From assembly GCA_050251735.1 (NCBI GenBank), contig JBFWMF010000004.1, forward strand, positions 1 through 64,000: a stretch of DNA of 64,000 nucleotides. The letters are read 5' to 3'. The notes beneath the pieces are model-generated. The model was not told where the DNA came from, made no database searches, and saw only the letters and a program-made list of their open reading frames with translations. A program made the position numbers and the translations under genes. Position 1 is the first letter of the stretch; every line of letters begins with the position of its first letter. Shown piece after piece: positions 26,249-36,600 of this stretch. Source of the stretch: Desulfitobacterium sp050251735 (GTDB taxonomy: Bacteria > Bacillota > Desulfitobacteriia > Desulfitobacteriales > Desulfitobacteriaceae).

Positions 26249-27387
26249 AAGCCGCCGATAACGGCTTCAGCAGCCTTAAGGACAAAGCGATACTCGTCTT
26301 CCATCATTCCGGCATATAGGGGCAAACGTAGCAAGCCTTGCGCTGATTTCTCCGTGATCGGCAAATCACTGGGCTTATATCCCATATTTCTCCCCATGGG
26401 AGAGCTATGAAGCGGTAGGAAATGAAAAGAAGCCGCCACTCCCCTGCTTTTTAATTCTGCCAAGACGAAGTCTCTGATAGCTTGGCTATTGAACATAACC
26501 CAGAAGATATGATAATTGGCGTCACACTCTGAGGGAATCTCCATCATTCTAAGGATCCCCTGCTTTTCATAGGGTTCAAAAGCATTGCGATAGGCAGCGT
26601 AAACAGCTTTCCTCTTCTCCGTAATTTCCTGCATCGCCTCAAGCTGAGCCAACAATACGGCCATGAGCATATCCGAAGGAGAATAGCTCGAACCCCAATC
26701 AAGCCAATTGTAGTTATGCACATCGCCACGCAAAAACTGACAACGATTCGTGCCTTTTTGCCGAATGATCTCAGCTTTCTCGATAAGCTGAGCATTTTTC
26801 TGATTGACCAGCAAGGCCCCACCCTCACCACAGGTATAGTTCTTAGTGCCATGAAAACTATAACAGCCAAAGTCGCCGATGGTTCCAAGATTCCGCCCCC
26901 GATATTTTGCATTCACTCCTTGAGCGGCGTCTTCGATAACCTGTAAATGATGATTCGAGGCAATTGCCATAAGTCTGTCCATGTCGCACGCTACTCCGGC
27001 ATAGTGAACAGGGATCATGGCTTTCGTCTTTGCCGTAATCTTTCTCTCTATATCTGCGGGATCAATGTTTAAAGTGTCAGCTTCTACTTCTGCGAAAACC
27101 GGCTTCGCTCCTCTTGACAATACCGCATTGGCAGTTGAAGAAAAGGTAAAGGAAGGCATGATGACCTCATCATCTGGTCCCAGATTGGCGAGGATCGCCG
27201 CCAGCTCCAAAGCATGAGTGCCTGATGTCATCATCAGCGCCTTATGTGCCTTAAAGCTATTCTCAATAAAAGCTGTAACCCTCTCAGTGTAATATCCATC
27301 TCCGCTTATTTGGCTTCTTTCCATGGCATCAATAACATACTTCTTTTCCTTTTCCGACAAATAAGGCTTAAAGCTTGGAATATTCAT
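26245..27387 (-). CDS. wecE: dTDP-4-amino-4,6-dideoxygalactose transaminase, WecE-like
   Basis: A 380-residue PLP aminotransferase of the DegT/DnrJ/EryC1 family. The PLP Lys is in SFHGTKNYTCGEGGAL near 178-193. Upstream lie TSGTHALELAAIL near 55-67 and EDAAQGVNAKYRGR near 156-169; length and motifs match WecE. It aminates a 4-keto-6-deoxy sugar nucleotide using glutamate. A consensus sigma-A promoter lies 45 bases upstream, so it is the first gene of an operon continuing into the GT2 gene and probably the ATP-grasp and ABC genes. The other enzymes of dTDP-Fuc4N synthesis are not in the window. Confidence 0.88.
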   Translation of the reverse strand: MNIPSFKPYLSEKEKKYVIDAMERSQISGDGYYTERVTAFIENSFKAHKALMMTSGTHALELAAILANLGPDDEVIMPSFTFSSTANAVLSRGAKPVFAEVEADTLNIDPADIERKITAKTKAMIPVHYAGVACDMDRLMAIASNHHLQVIEDAAQGVNAKYRGRNLGTIGDFGCYSFHGTKNYTCGEGGALLVNQKNAQLIEKAEIIRQKGTNRCQFLRGDVHNYNWLDWGSSYSPSDMLMAVLLAQLEAMQEITEKRKAVYAAYRNAFEPYEKQGILRMMEIPSECDANYHIFWVMFNSQAIRDFVLAELKSRGVAASFHFLPLHSSPMGRNMGYKPSDLPITEKSAQGLLRLPLYAGMMEDEYRFVLKAAEAVIGGL

Positions 27388-27431
27388 AAAAGATCCCTTC
27401 TGTTCTTGTCTACTTTTCTCAATCTTATTCT

Positions 27432-27459
27432 ATTATATAGTGTGCCTATTTTGTTTCAA
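27432..27459 (-). promoter_or_regulatory. Sigma-A promoter of the wecE operon
   Basis: TTGAAA (27454-27459) and TATAAT (27432-27437) on the minus strand, 16 bp apart, about 45 bases upstream of the wecE start. Confidence 0.82.
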
Positions 27460-27529
27460 GAGATTTCAATTCAATACTCTATAAGAAGTATTGATGTAGC
27501 ATCCTCGATATTTCTAACAAAGAGATATC

Positions 27530-27566
27530 AGAAGGCTTCGAGGAGAATTTCTCTTCGAAGCCTTCT
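27530..27566 (-). terminator. Terminator downstream of selB
   Basis: Arms agaaggcttcga and ttcgaagccttct around an 11-12 base centre. The T tract on the minus strand is weak. The arms resemble those of the terminator at 36801-36844. Confidence 0.65.
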
Positions 27567-27612
27567 AGCATACTTTTAGAAGAATTGCTGTCTTGAGGGA
27601 AGCCCAGTCATA

Positions 27613-29526
27613 TTAAAAATCTAGGTAGTGAGGCCCCGGTATGCGAACATCTTCTTTTCTTAGGGTGATTTTCAGCTTATCAAAATACTCCAGATAAGCA
27701 ACAACAGTTTTTCTGCCGATCTGAAGAGCATCGCGGACTTCCGCCACGCTAATGGTTCCTTGGGCATCCATTAAGGAGCGCATGGTCTGCAAGACCGTTT
27801 GCATAGCTTCTTTATGGACGAGGATGCCTTGGCCCAGATCCACAAGTTGGCCCGATTTGAGAAAGAATCTGACAATTTCCTCGATGTCAACCGGTTTTAA
27901 GTTGATATCTTTGGCAACCTGTTGGGTACTTCCGGTGTTCACCCCATAGGTTAAAAAGGCCTTCTCCATTAGGGCTATTTCCTTTGAGCCTAGGATTCTA
28001 TCTAAGGCGATCTCGTTAGGTTCCGACAAGTAATTGCCCTCTGATTTAAGTCGTTGATTGGTGATAAAGTGATTGAGCAAAGCAGCAAAGTCTTTCGGAT
28101 CTATAACCTGAAATACGCCGCTTTTCATTTCTTCCTTATCGATTTGATAACGATAGGGATATTTACTGTACATTTTTCTAAACGCAGCAATTACTTTCGT
28201 ATAATACTTTTCTAATTGAATGTGACTTAGATATTTAGACGTTTCCTTTAATAAAATGAGTTTTCCTGAGGCAACTTCTTGATCTAGGGTTTCCTGGACC
28301 TGACTCCTATCTGCATTCAGAGCTTGCCATAAGTCATCAAGCCCAAGAGGTTTTTCTGAAGAATTTATTACCAAGGAGATTAACTCTTCCAGAGTACCAT
28401 TTTCGCCAATGCCCATGGCCTCCAGGGTCTCCGGAGCAAATCGCTGCCTGTTTTTAGTCGTATGATACAGGATCCAGCCACCACCAATCGTCACCTCTGG
28501 TGAATAGCTACGGATAATAAAGCGGTCTTTACGCAGAATTACGACCGGTTCTTCAAAACGCAGCTGTACATAGCCTTTACTTCCCTCAGTGATCTCATCC
28601 GCTCCCAGAAGTCTGACCCGAGCCAGAACCTCCTTCGTTCCACTGTGCAAATGCACTCTTTGATTATGGATCAAGCTGCCTTTGCCTTTGACAGTGTAGA
28701 CAAGAGCATCAGCAATACGAATTGGATTCAGGGTCCCTTCATGTGCCGCCGTATCCCCGCGTTTAATTTCAGATTTTTCAAGTCCGGTGAGATTTAAAGC
28801 ACAACGATCACCTGCGGTTGCTTCCTCAACACCGGTATTATGCACTTGAATTCCCTTGACACGCGCAGTAAGCTCCGCAGGATATATTTCTACAGTATCT
28901 CCTTTGTTTACTTTGCCACCGGTTATGGTTCCGGTAATGACGGTCCCATGACCGGTCATAGAAAACACTCTGTCAATGGGCAGCCGGAACATCTCTCGTC
29001 CCTCTCTGGCGTGTACTTTCAAAGCAAGTTCATCTAAAATTTTCAACAGCGGAGGAATTCCTTCACCCGTTACAGAGGATACCGGGACGATCGGGCTTCC
29101 TTCCAATGTTGTCCCCTGAACCGCATTTTTAATATCTTCAGTGACCATTTCCAGCCATTCATCATCGACAAGATCGGTCTTCGTTAAGGCAATGACACCG
29201 GATTTAACATTGAGAAGGTTTAGAATATCTAAGTGTTCCCGGGTTTGCGGCATGATTCCTTCATCAGCTGCAATGACCAACATGACCAGATCGATCCCCG
29301 TAGCACCGGCCACCATGGTCTTGACGAATTTCTCATGTCCGGGAACGTCGATGATGGACAGCATTTGACCGGAAGGTAGCGTCAAGGCGGCAAAGCCCAG
29401 TTCAATAGTCATCCCGCGACGTTTTTCTTCCACAAGACGATCGGTGTCAATATCGGTCAGTTTCTTTACAAGTGATGTTTTGCCGTGGTCAATATGACCA
29501 GCTGTTCCTAAGATAATCTTTTTCAT
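27613..29526 (-). CDS. selB: Selenocysteine-specific translation elongation factor SelB
   Basis: A 637-residue GTPase that delivers Sec-tRNA to UGA codons marked by a SECIS hairpin. The G-domain motifs are GTAGHIDHGKTSL near 6-18, DVPGHEKF near 58-65 and TKTDLVD near 112-118. EF-Tu-like beta-barrel domains follow, then a C-terminal array of winged helices (about 380-637) that in this family bind the SECIS RNA. The start at 29526 is chosen because it gives MKKIILGTAGHIDHGK and lies four bases after the selA stop; a longer reading overlapping selA by 68 bases is unlikely. Its client, the formate dehydrogenase catalytic gene, is 7 kb upstream. Confidence 0.96.
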   Translation of the reverse strand: MKKIILGTAGHIDHGKTSLVKKLTDIDTDRLVEEKRRGMTIELGFAALTLPSGQMLSIIDVPGHEKFVKTMVAGATGIDLVMLVIAADEGIMPQTREHLDILNLLNVKSGVIALTKTDLVDDEWLEMVTEDIKNAVQGTTLEGSPIVPVSSVTGEGIPPLLKILDELALKVHAREGREMFRLPIDRVFSMTGHGTVITGTITGGKVNKGDTVEIYPAELTARVKGIQVHNTGVEEATAGDRCALNLTGLEKSEIKRGDTAAHEGTLNPIRIADALVYTVKGKGSLIHNQRVHLHSGTKEVLARVRLLGADEITEGSKGYVQLRFEEPVVILRKDRFIIRSYSPEVTIGGGWILYHTTKNRQRFAPETLEAMGIGENGTLEELISLVINSSEKPLGLDDLWQALNADRSQVQETLDQEVASGKLILLKETSKYLSHIQLEKYYTKVIAAFRKMYSKYPYRYQIDKEEMKSGVFQVIDPKDFAALLNHFITNQRLKSEGNYLSEPNEIALDRILGSKEIALMEKAFLTYGVNTGSTQQVAKDINLKPVDIEEIVRFFLKSGQLVDLGQGILVHKEAMQTVLQTMRSLMDAQGTISVAEVRDALQIGRKTVVAYLEYFDKLKITLRKEDVRIPGPHYLDF

Positions 29527-29530
29527 CCAT

Positions 29531-30958
29531 TCACCCCACGATGCCCTGCAAGGCCTGCGCAATAATTGGGAACTCCGTTGGTAATATCGTTCGAACATTT
29601 AACAGGACTTTATCCTTATGTATTCTGCCTATGATCGGGATGGCTGCTTTTCTGAGAAGGATCTGCAGCGCATTGGCAGACAAACCCACTATCGTTAGAG
29701 ATATCGCTTTGCCCTTTAACAAAACATCGGGCAAAGAGCCACCCCCTGCTTCGTCTTCAACATCCACGATTTCAGTCTGGCACCGATCACCTAGCACAGC
29801 AAGCAGTTGCCTTTCAAGTTCCTGAGCTCTCAGCAATAAATCTTCCACACTCAAATCCAACATGTTTAAAGCCGGAATTTGTTCTACAGCCTTTTCCGGG
29901 TTCAGATAGATAGCCAATACTGCAGTCAAGGCAGCGATAGAACTTTTATCACAACGGACAATACGGGCAAGAGGGTTCTTCTTAATCTTATCAATCAAAG
30001 CCTTCTTACCGACGATTACTCCAACCTGCGGACCGCCTAACAATTTATCGCCACTAAACGTGACGAGATCCACGCCGCTAGCGATAACTTCCTGAACTGT
30101 AGGTTCATAGGGCAGTCCGATTTGGGTCAGATCATAGAGACAGCCGCTACCTAAATCCTCCATGACCAGCACATTCTTTTCCCTACCCAGCTCCACTAAA
30201 TCCTGACGTGAGACTTCCGTAGTAAAGCCGGAGATCCGGTAATTGCTGGTATGTACTTTCATTAAAACAGCCGTATTTTCGGAAAGGGCTTGGGCGTAAT
30301 CCTGGTCTTTCGTTTTATTCGTGGTGCCGACTTCGATCATAGTACAGCCGCTAGCGGAAATTATATCCGGAATACGAAAGCTTCCCCCGATTTCAACAAG
30401 TTGACCTCTGGAAACGATGACCTCCTTTTGGTTAGCCAAAGTATTCAGACTTAAAAACACTGCTGCTGCGTTATTGTTGACGACCATCGCGCTTTCGGCA
30501 CCGGTCAAGCGGGCAATGAGCGGCTCAATATGAGCATGACGAGAGCCTCGCTGGCCACTTTCCAGATCGAACTCTAGGTTACTGTACCCTTCATTAACCT
30601 TGTGTATTTGAACTATCGCCTCATGGGGCAGAGGTGCTCTTCCCAAATTAGTATGAAGCACAATGCCCGTTGCATTGATTACTTTCTTTAGTCCGATATT
30701 CTGTTGCTCACTAATTTTACTTTTAATCCTCTCAATCAAATAAACAGTAATCTCCTGACGATTGAGGGGGGACATTGATTCCGCAAATGATGAGTCAGCG
30801 TGGAGCTGTTCCCTGTATTCATCTATGATCTGCGTTAGTGTACTAGTAAGCATAGGCTTGCCAATCTTGTGCAGCAAAGCCACCACTTCAGGGTGCTCGA
30901 GGATTTCATTTATCGGAGTGATGGTTCGTAGCGCTTTGTGTAGTTGATCCTTCTCCAA
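29531..30958 (-). CDS. selA: L-seryl-tRNA(Sec) selenium transferase
   Basis: A 475-residue PLP enzyme converting Ser-tRNA(Sec) to Sec-tRNA(Sec) with selenophosphate. The PLP-binding Lys is in TFSGDKLLGGPQVGVIVG near 287-304. Other family markers are NATGIVLHTNLGRAPLP near 95-111 and VNNNAAAVFLSL near 162-173. Length is normal. The gene lies 84 bases downstream of the tRNA-Sec gene and four bases upstream of selB, forming a selC-selA-selB unit. selD, which makes selenophosphate, is not in the window. Confidence 0.97.
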   Translation of the reverse strand: MEKDQLHKALRTITPINEILEHPEVVALLHKIGKPMLTSTLTQIIDEYREQLHADSSFAESMSPLNRQEITVYLIERIKSKISEQQNIGLKKVINATGIVLHTNLGRAPLPHEAIVQIHKVNEGYSNLEFDLESGQRGSRHAHIEPLIARLTGAESAMVVNNNAAAVFLSLNTLANQKEVIVSRGQLVEIGGSFRIPDIISASGCTMIEVGTTNKTKDQDYAQALSENTAVLMKVHTSNYRISGFTTEVSRQDLVELGREKNVLVMEDLGSGCLYDLTQIGLPYEPTVQEVIASGVDLVTFSGDKLLGGPQVGVIVGKKALIDKIKKNPLARIVRCDKSSIAALTAVLAIYLNPEKAVEQIPALNMLDLSVEDLLLRAQELERQLLAVLGDRCQTEIVDVEDEAGGGSLPDVLLKGKAISLTIVGLSANALQILLRKAAIPIIGRIHKDKVLLNVRTILPTEFPIIAQALQGIVG

Positions 30959-31042
30959 AACAATGCCTCCCTATGTAAAGGGACATGAATTCCGCAGCTT
31001 TAGCCGCTTGCTCATGCCCATCGCAATCATCATCATGTTTAA

Positions 31043-31139
31043 TGGCGGGAATGTGTAGGAGTCGAACCTACCTCGGCCGGATCACCCACCCGACAACGGA
31101 TTTGAAGTCCGCGGAACCCACCGGGATCCATCCATCCCC
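31043..31139 (-). tRNA. selC: tRNA-Sec (anticodon UCA)
   Basis: A 97-nt minus-strand RNA with the hallmarks of bacterial selenocysteine tRNA: a long acceptor arm (GGGGATG pairing with CATTCCC), the anticodon loop ACTTCAAAT with anticodon TCA, a long variable arm (GTCGGGTGGGTGATCCGGC region) and the T arm GTAGGTTCGACTCCTAC. The 3' CCA is encoded. A strong promoter ends seven bases upstream of its first base. The next genes downstream are selA and selB. Confidence 0.96.
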
Positions 31140-31146
31140 ATTAATA

Positions 31147-31174
31147 GTTATACCATATCTAATATAATTTTCAA
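31147..31174 (-). promoter_or_regulatory. Promoter of tRNA-Sec (and probably selAB)
   Basis: TTGAAA (31169-31174) and TATAAC (31147-31152) on the minus strand with 16 bp between them. The -10 lies seven bases before the tRNA 5' end. Confidence 0.78.
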
Positions 31175-31209
31175 ATAATTATCTTTATTATCTCCACTAA
31201 TTGTACTTA

Positions 31210-31935
31210 TTAGTTCCACCCTTTTTGTCCAGCAAGCCATTGTTCTGCAGCATAATTGAGGGGCATCGTGCGGATGTCCTCCCATACCAAGTCCTGGACA
31301 TTCATTTCTCGCAAATCCACCTGCTTAAAGTATGAACCGCAATCAGAGCAGACACACACTTCAATTCCTGGATAGTTTGCAGATTTAAGATAGGTCTGGT
31401 TTTTCGCATCCTCACTGCCACAGCTTGCGCATCCGGAAGCGTTGACAGGTCTTTGATAGCTGCAAACTAGGCATTTCTGATAGCGTTTACCTAACGGTCG
31501 AGCCAAAACAGTCATAAAATGCTTTTCTCCGCAGACTGGGCAGGCACCAAAAAGCTGATTCTCTTCACTAGGAGCCGGAACACGCGTCTGACAAGCCTGG
31601 GCAACACCCGCCAGAGCTAATTGCAACCGAGCGGCAATAGCGTCCTCCAAAGTCTCCCCTCTCTTGAAATCGTGTAGGAGGACACGCAATTCAACACCTT
31701 CCCGGGGATCACCTGCAACTTGATTTAGCCTTTCCCACAACTCTATAATGCTATCCTCGGGTAAACTATCTAGCGTAAAATAAGGTGAGGTCTGGGCAAG
31801 ACGGACTGCTGCTACAGCCTCCGGAGCCTTACTGTCTTGCCAAAGCTGTATCTCAGCTTGTAATTTTAGATAATTTTCTCTAACTGCTACCAAATGCTGT
31901 TCATTCAGCTCATTGTTTGGAATATTGCTCTGCAC
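31210..31935 (-). CDS. fdhE: Formate dehydrogenase accessory protein FdhE
   Basis: A 241-residue protein with a helical N-terminal half and a C-terminal zinc or iron-binding region. The latter has four CxxC pairs: CPVC near 135, CLVC near 157, CASC near 171 and CSDC near 203. This is the rubredoxin-like pattern of FdhE, which interacts with the catalytic subunit of respiratory formate dehydrogenases and is needed for their maturation. It lies directly downstream of the three FDH genes, separated by a hairpin at 32052-32105, and upstream of selC. It is shorter than E. coli FdhE (about 309 residues). Confidence 0.88.
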   Translation of the reverse strand: MQSNIPNNELNEQHLVAVRENYLKLQAEIQLWQDSKAPEAVAAVRLAQTSPYFTLDSLPEDSIIELWERLNQVAGDPREGVELRVLLHDFKRGETLEDAIAARLQLALAGVAQACQTRVPAPSEENQLFGACPVCGEKHFMTVLARPLGKRYQKCLVCSYQRPVNASGCASCGSEDAKNQTYLKSANYPGIEVCVCSDCGSYFKQVDLREMNVQDLVWEDIRTMPLNYAAEQWLAGQKGWN

Positions 31936-32051
31936 AATTCACCCTCCTTACAGAAAACCTGACTTCGCAGCAATGCGAAGTCAACGGTTCTCAAGATTCG
32001 TTTTAAAATCATTCTATATGAGTTATACATCACTCAATATTCCGTTAAAGG

Positions 32052-32105
32052 AAGTCTGTTGCAAGCCCTGAGTACGGAATAATTCAAGGAGGCTGCAACA
32101 GACTT
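32052..32105 (-). terminator. Hairpin between the FDH genes and fdhE
   Basis: Arms aagtctgttgca and tgcaacagactt (12 bp, perfect) around a 30-base loop. The T tract after the stem on the minus strand is short, so it may attenuate rather than fully terminate transcription into fdhE. Confidence 0.6.
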
Positions 32106-32122
32106 ATCATACCACAGACTAA

Positions 32123-32800
32123 TTAGGATTTCTCTTCTTTCTGAAGCTCCTCATACCAAGCACCATGATGGGCCTTGGCGAAAGCTTCGGGAACATGACC
32201 CTTTACCATCCCCTGCAAGGCAACCCGTGACTCCGGGTGCAATAACGAAAGGTACATATGCCCAATTAAGGCTGCTGTCATAAAGATCATGGACAAATCA
32301 TGAATCGGGTAGGCTAACCGCACTAATCCGATGGGGAAGTAGTGGGGGAACCACATAATAACCCCGCTTAGGGTAATAAAGACTGTACCAAAGATGGTGA
32401 TTAGGGAGTTGATTTTTTCCCCTCCGTTATACTTTGCTTGAGGAGGGTAATTGCCATGGCCACCAAAAAACTCGACGGCAAAAGCCTTCACATGCATCAC
32501 ATCAGCTTTCGTCCAGACAAACACGTCACGTAGCCAGGACCAGTGATGTTTTCGTTCACCGATGAAGAACAACAGTCCGACAATGACGACAAAGACTACT
32601 GCAAAAACACGGTGAATGATTCGTGCATTATCAATACCGCCTACTATCGCCATGACTGGTCGGAAAGTCACTGACATAACGGCTAGACCTGTAAAAAGGA
32701 GAATCAAGTAGGACACGGCGTGAACCCAGTGGCTCAACCGCTCCCCCCCAGTGAATCTCAGAACTTTTCCTTCAGGGACTTGCTTCGCATTTTGTGCCAT
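32123..32800 (-). CDS. fdnI: Formate dehydrogenase gamma subunit, cytochrome b
   Basis: A 225-residue membrane subunit with four transmembrane helices. The N-terminal motif FTGGERLSHWVHAVSYLILL near 16-35 contains a haem-ligand His, and further His residues occur in RIIHRVFAVVF near 60 and in AALIGHMYLSLLHPES near 187-202. This is the FdnI pattern: two b haems carry electrons from the FeS subunit to menaquinone. It overlaps the beta-subunit gene by one base. It completes a FdnGHI-type respiratory formate dehydrogenase facing the outside of the cell. Confidence 0.93.
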   Translation of the reverse strand: MAQNAKQVPEGKVLRFTGGERLSHWVHAVSYLILLFTGLAVMSVTFRPVMAIVGGIDNARIIHRVFAVVFVVIVGLLFFIGERKHHWSWLRDVFVWTKADVMHVKAFAVEFFGGHGNYPPQAKYNGGEKINSLITIFGTVFITLSGVIMWFPHYFPIGLVRLAYPIHDLSMIFMTAALIGHMYLSLLHPESRVALQGMVKGHVPEAFAKAHHGAWYEELQKEEKS

Positions 32801-33615
32801 TATAGTGCCCCTCCTTTCCCTTGGTGGTCATCATCTACAAAATGCTCCTTGCTGTAATTGCCTTTAGCCACATTGACCAAAGTTCCAACAAGAACTGCTG
32901 CAGCTGCACCACCACAGGCAATCGCACCCAGAGGGCGAGCGATATCTTTCCAAAGGGTCAGGGTATAGGGAACCATGGGGTTGGCCGGTAAACCATAAGA
33001 TTCAGGAGTATCGAGCAGAATATACTTATAAAGTGTTCCGCCGACAACATCCTTGCCGTAGAGATTCGCCTTGGGATAGTTGGTTTTGAGCTCAGCTAGA
33101 CGCTGTTCGGCTTTTGGCATCATATCAGAGTCATCACCAAAGGTAAGGGTTCCTGGCTGACAAATGGCAACGCAAGCAGGTTCCAGACCATTTTCCACAC
33201 GTTCCCAACAGCCGGTGCACTTAGACGCTTTTTTAGTCGTCTCATCAACCCGGGGAATGTTAAAGGGGCAGTTCGTGACACAATAGCCACAACCAATGCA
33301 TTTGTCCTTATCAATGACCGTAAATCCAGTCTCGGTTTTGGATATAGCATCCGATGTGCAAGCCTTTTGACAGGCAGCATCAGCACAATGAAAGCATTGC
33401 GCTTTCCGCATCATCCAAAGCATTTTGTTATTTTCATACTTCTCATCAAAAGTAATATAGGTGTAAGTGTTTGGATCCAAATCCTTTGTAGATTGATAGC
33501 TTTTCACTAGGGTCGTTTTGACCGCAGGTAACTCATTCCATTCTTTACAAGCTGCCGAACAGGCTTTACAGCCGGTACATTTGGAGGTGTCGACTAAAAT
33601 CATTTTTTTACTCAT
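32800..33615 (-). CDS. fdnH: Formate dehydrogenase beta subunit, four [4Fe-4S] clusters
   Basis: A 271-residue electron-transfer subunit. Cys groups are CTGCKACSAAC near 13-23, CFHCADAACQKAC near 74-86, CIGCGYCVTNC near 105-115, and CTGC with CVAIC near 132-152. A single transmembrane helix near the C-terminus (GAIACGGAAAAVLVGTLV, about 235-252) anchors it as in FdnH. It lies three bases after the catalytic gene and overlaps the cytochrome gene by one base. It relays electrons from the Mo/W active site to cytochrome b. Confidence 0.94.
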   Translation of the reverse strand: MSKKMILVDTSKCTGCKACSAACKEWNELPAVKTTLVKSYQSTKDLDPNTYTYITFDEKYENNKMLWMMRKAQCFHCADAACQKACTSDAISKTETGFTVIDKDKCIGCGYCVTNCPFNIPRVDETTKKASKCTGCWERVENGLEPACVAICQPGTLTFGDDSDMMPKAEQRLAELKTNYPKANLYGKDVVGGTLYKYILLDTPESYGLPANPMVPYTLTLWKDIARPLGAIACGGAAAAVLVGTLVNVAKGNYSKEHFVDDDHQGKGGAL

Positions 33616-33618
33616 CGC

Positions 33619-36600
33619 CTACGCCCTCCTTATGTTGACTAGACAGCACTTATATTCTGGCGTACCTGCCGTAGGATCAATAGCGCTAATTGTCAGGTTA
33701 TTGGTACTTGGTCCGGGACTGAGTGAAGCAAAACCCCAGCTCCAAGGCATACCAATGGTCTCAGAATCCTGACCGTTGATTTTTAAGGTCTGAATTCTAT
33801 CAGTTACCAAAGCGACAACCTTGACTTGACCCCGAGCAGAAGATACTTCCACCATGTCGCCCTCTTTAACACCGATTTTTTGAGCCAGATTTTTGCTGAT
33901 CTCGGCAAAGGGCTGCGGCATTAACTCATTGAGCATGGGGATATTTCTAGTAATTCCGCCAGCGCAGAAATGTTCAACCATACCATAAGTTGTTAATACG
34001 TAAGGATAATCTTCCTTTGTTCCATGGTTCGTAATCCCAGGTAGGTAGTTCGGGATGGGAACCGTGGGGTTGGAGTTCACATTCGTGTGTAGCACATTCT
34101 CTGTTGGGCTTTCGACGGGCTCATAAAATTCAGGCAGCGGACCGTCATTGCATTGCCCGGCAATCCGTACCCCAATGGGTGGCAAACCGTCAGCAGGGGG
34201 AGTTACCGGAATTCCACTGAAATACTTGGCGGTGAATAGACGACCTACTCCTTCCGGATTCATACGGAAAGAAAGTTTTCCTTGCGGCGTATCCGGTCCT
34301 TTGGTTTTATCAGGCACATCGGCGCCGTCGTTACCTTCCCAAGAATTCTTGGCAGCATCCCACCAAATCAGCTTGAGCTTATCATCAAGAGGCTTACCGT
34401 TCATATCACAGGAGGCACGATTATAGAGGATGCGGATATTACCCGGCCAGGAGAAGCTCCAGTTCCGGAAAAGACCGAGTCCCGAAGGATCCTCATTGTT
34501 GCGGCGAGCAGTGAGATTGCCATTACCCGTAGCACCGGCATAAATCCAACAGCCTGATGAGACAGTTCCGATTGGGGCTTTAATGTAGTCCCCTATAGTC
34601 GGCAACAATTCACCGGTTGTTTCATTATAACCACTTATTTCCTGTAGAACTTTCAGCGGGTCTGGATGTTGCCCATAATCCCAGCGGGCATTAAGAATTG
34701 GCGCATCCTTGGGATCCGTGCTACCGGCATAAAGTTCTTTGAGCTTGCGATAGATGAGATCTAGCATATCTAAATCCGGCTTGGATTCGCCCAGAGGCTT
34801 CAACGCTGCATCTTTCCACTGAATCCAACGGCCTGAGTTAGATAGTGTGCCCCCTTTTTCATAAACAAAAGCAGCCGGGAGCATTATAACTTCCGTATTG
34901 ATTTTTGAGGGATCGACGAGAAGCTCGCCGGTGGTTGGATCCTTTTCACACCAGAATTGTGCGGTTTCGATCTCGTAAAGATCGGCAACGACCAGCATAT
35001 CCAGCTTAGCCAAGCCTTCACGAACGATTTGTCGGTTGGGGATGGATACCATGGAGTTCGATCCAAAATTGAGTAGAATTTTAAATTGATCCCCATTCAT
35101 ATACTCCCAGAGCTTTAACATGCTGTAGTTTTTAGTTGAGTTGTACCTAGGCAGGTAGTCGAAGCAATAATCATTTTCCTTAGTTGCCTTATCACCAAAC
35201 CAAGCTTTCAATTGAGCAACAATATGCTTCTCAAAGAAAGAACCGCTGCGAACCAAATAACTACGAAGATCTTTATCCGTATGAATCGGAGCTGGTAGAT
35301 AGCCTGGCAAATTAGCAAATAGATTGGCCATATCAGTAGAACCCTGAACATTAGGTTCACCACGAAGAGCCTGGATCCCGCTACCAGCTTTACCCACATT
35401 GCCCAGAAGCAGCTGGATAATAGCATAGCATCGTATGCCCTGAACGCCGGTAGTATGCTGGGTCATGCCTAGCGCATAGAGTATACTACCCGGTCTAGTG
35501 TTGCAGAACGTATCGGCAATCTCTTTAATCTTTTCAGCTGGAATACCACTTATATCCGCAGCAGTTTCTAGCGTATAGCGAGAGAAATGTTCCTTCAGCT
35601 TGCTAAATACAGTGTCTGGATCCTCTAAGCTTTCAGCTATAGCCGGCTTGTTCGCCTCATCGAGTTGATAAGCCCAGCTATCGAACTTATACTTTTTGGT
35701 CTCCGCATCGAAACCAGAAAACAAACCATCCTCAAACTTGAAGTCCTTACTGATCTTATATTGTGCATTCGTGAAGTTAAGGATATAGTCCTCATCGTAA
35801 AGCTTGTTGTCGATGATGTACTTAATGATTGCGCCTAAATAAGCAATATCAGCACCAGGTCGAACCTGAGCGAAGATATCGGCTTGTGAAGCGGTCCTGG
35901 TGAATCGAGGGTCAACTACAATCACCTTAGCACCGTTTTCCTTTGCCTTGTTGATCCAACGCATGGCAATGGGGTGGTTTTCAGCGCAATTGCTGCCCGC
36001 AATCAGGAAGCATTTCGTGTTTTGCATATCTGTCCATGAGTTGGTCATGGCTCCGCGACCAAATGAAGGTGACAAACTTGCCACCGTGGGGGCGTGTCAT
36101 ATCCGGGCCTGATGTTCGTTATAAGGTGTTCCGATTAATTCGGATAGTTTCTTGATAAGGTAGGACTCTTCGTTATCGACTTCTGCAGAACCTAGGACAG
36201 CAATGCCGTCAGCGCGATTCACTGCATAGGTTTTACCACCGATTTCTTCAGTAGCTACCCAGGTCGTGTCGCGAACTTCCTTGATCTTTGAGGCAATCTT
36301 ATTGATGGCATCATCCCAAGAAATTTCTTGCCAATCACTGGCTCCCGGTGCTCTGTATCTCGGCTTGAGGACTCGGTTACTATCATCGGAAATATGACTT
36401 AGGCTGGCACCTTTCGGACAAAGGGCACCGGAGTTTACCGGATTATCCGGATCTCCATCCAAATAAACGATCTTCCCATCCTTGATGTGAAGCAATAAGC
36501 CGCATCCGCCGGAACAGAAATGACAGATGCTAGGAATTTTTGTGGTTCCTTCAATTCTGAGCGCAAAGCCTTGAGCTTGGGCGATCTGCGGATCAAATCC

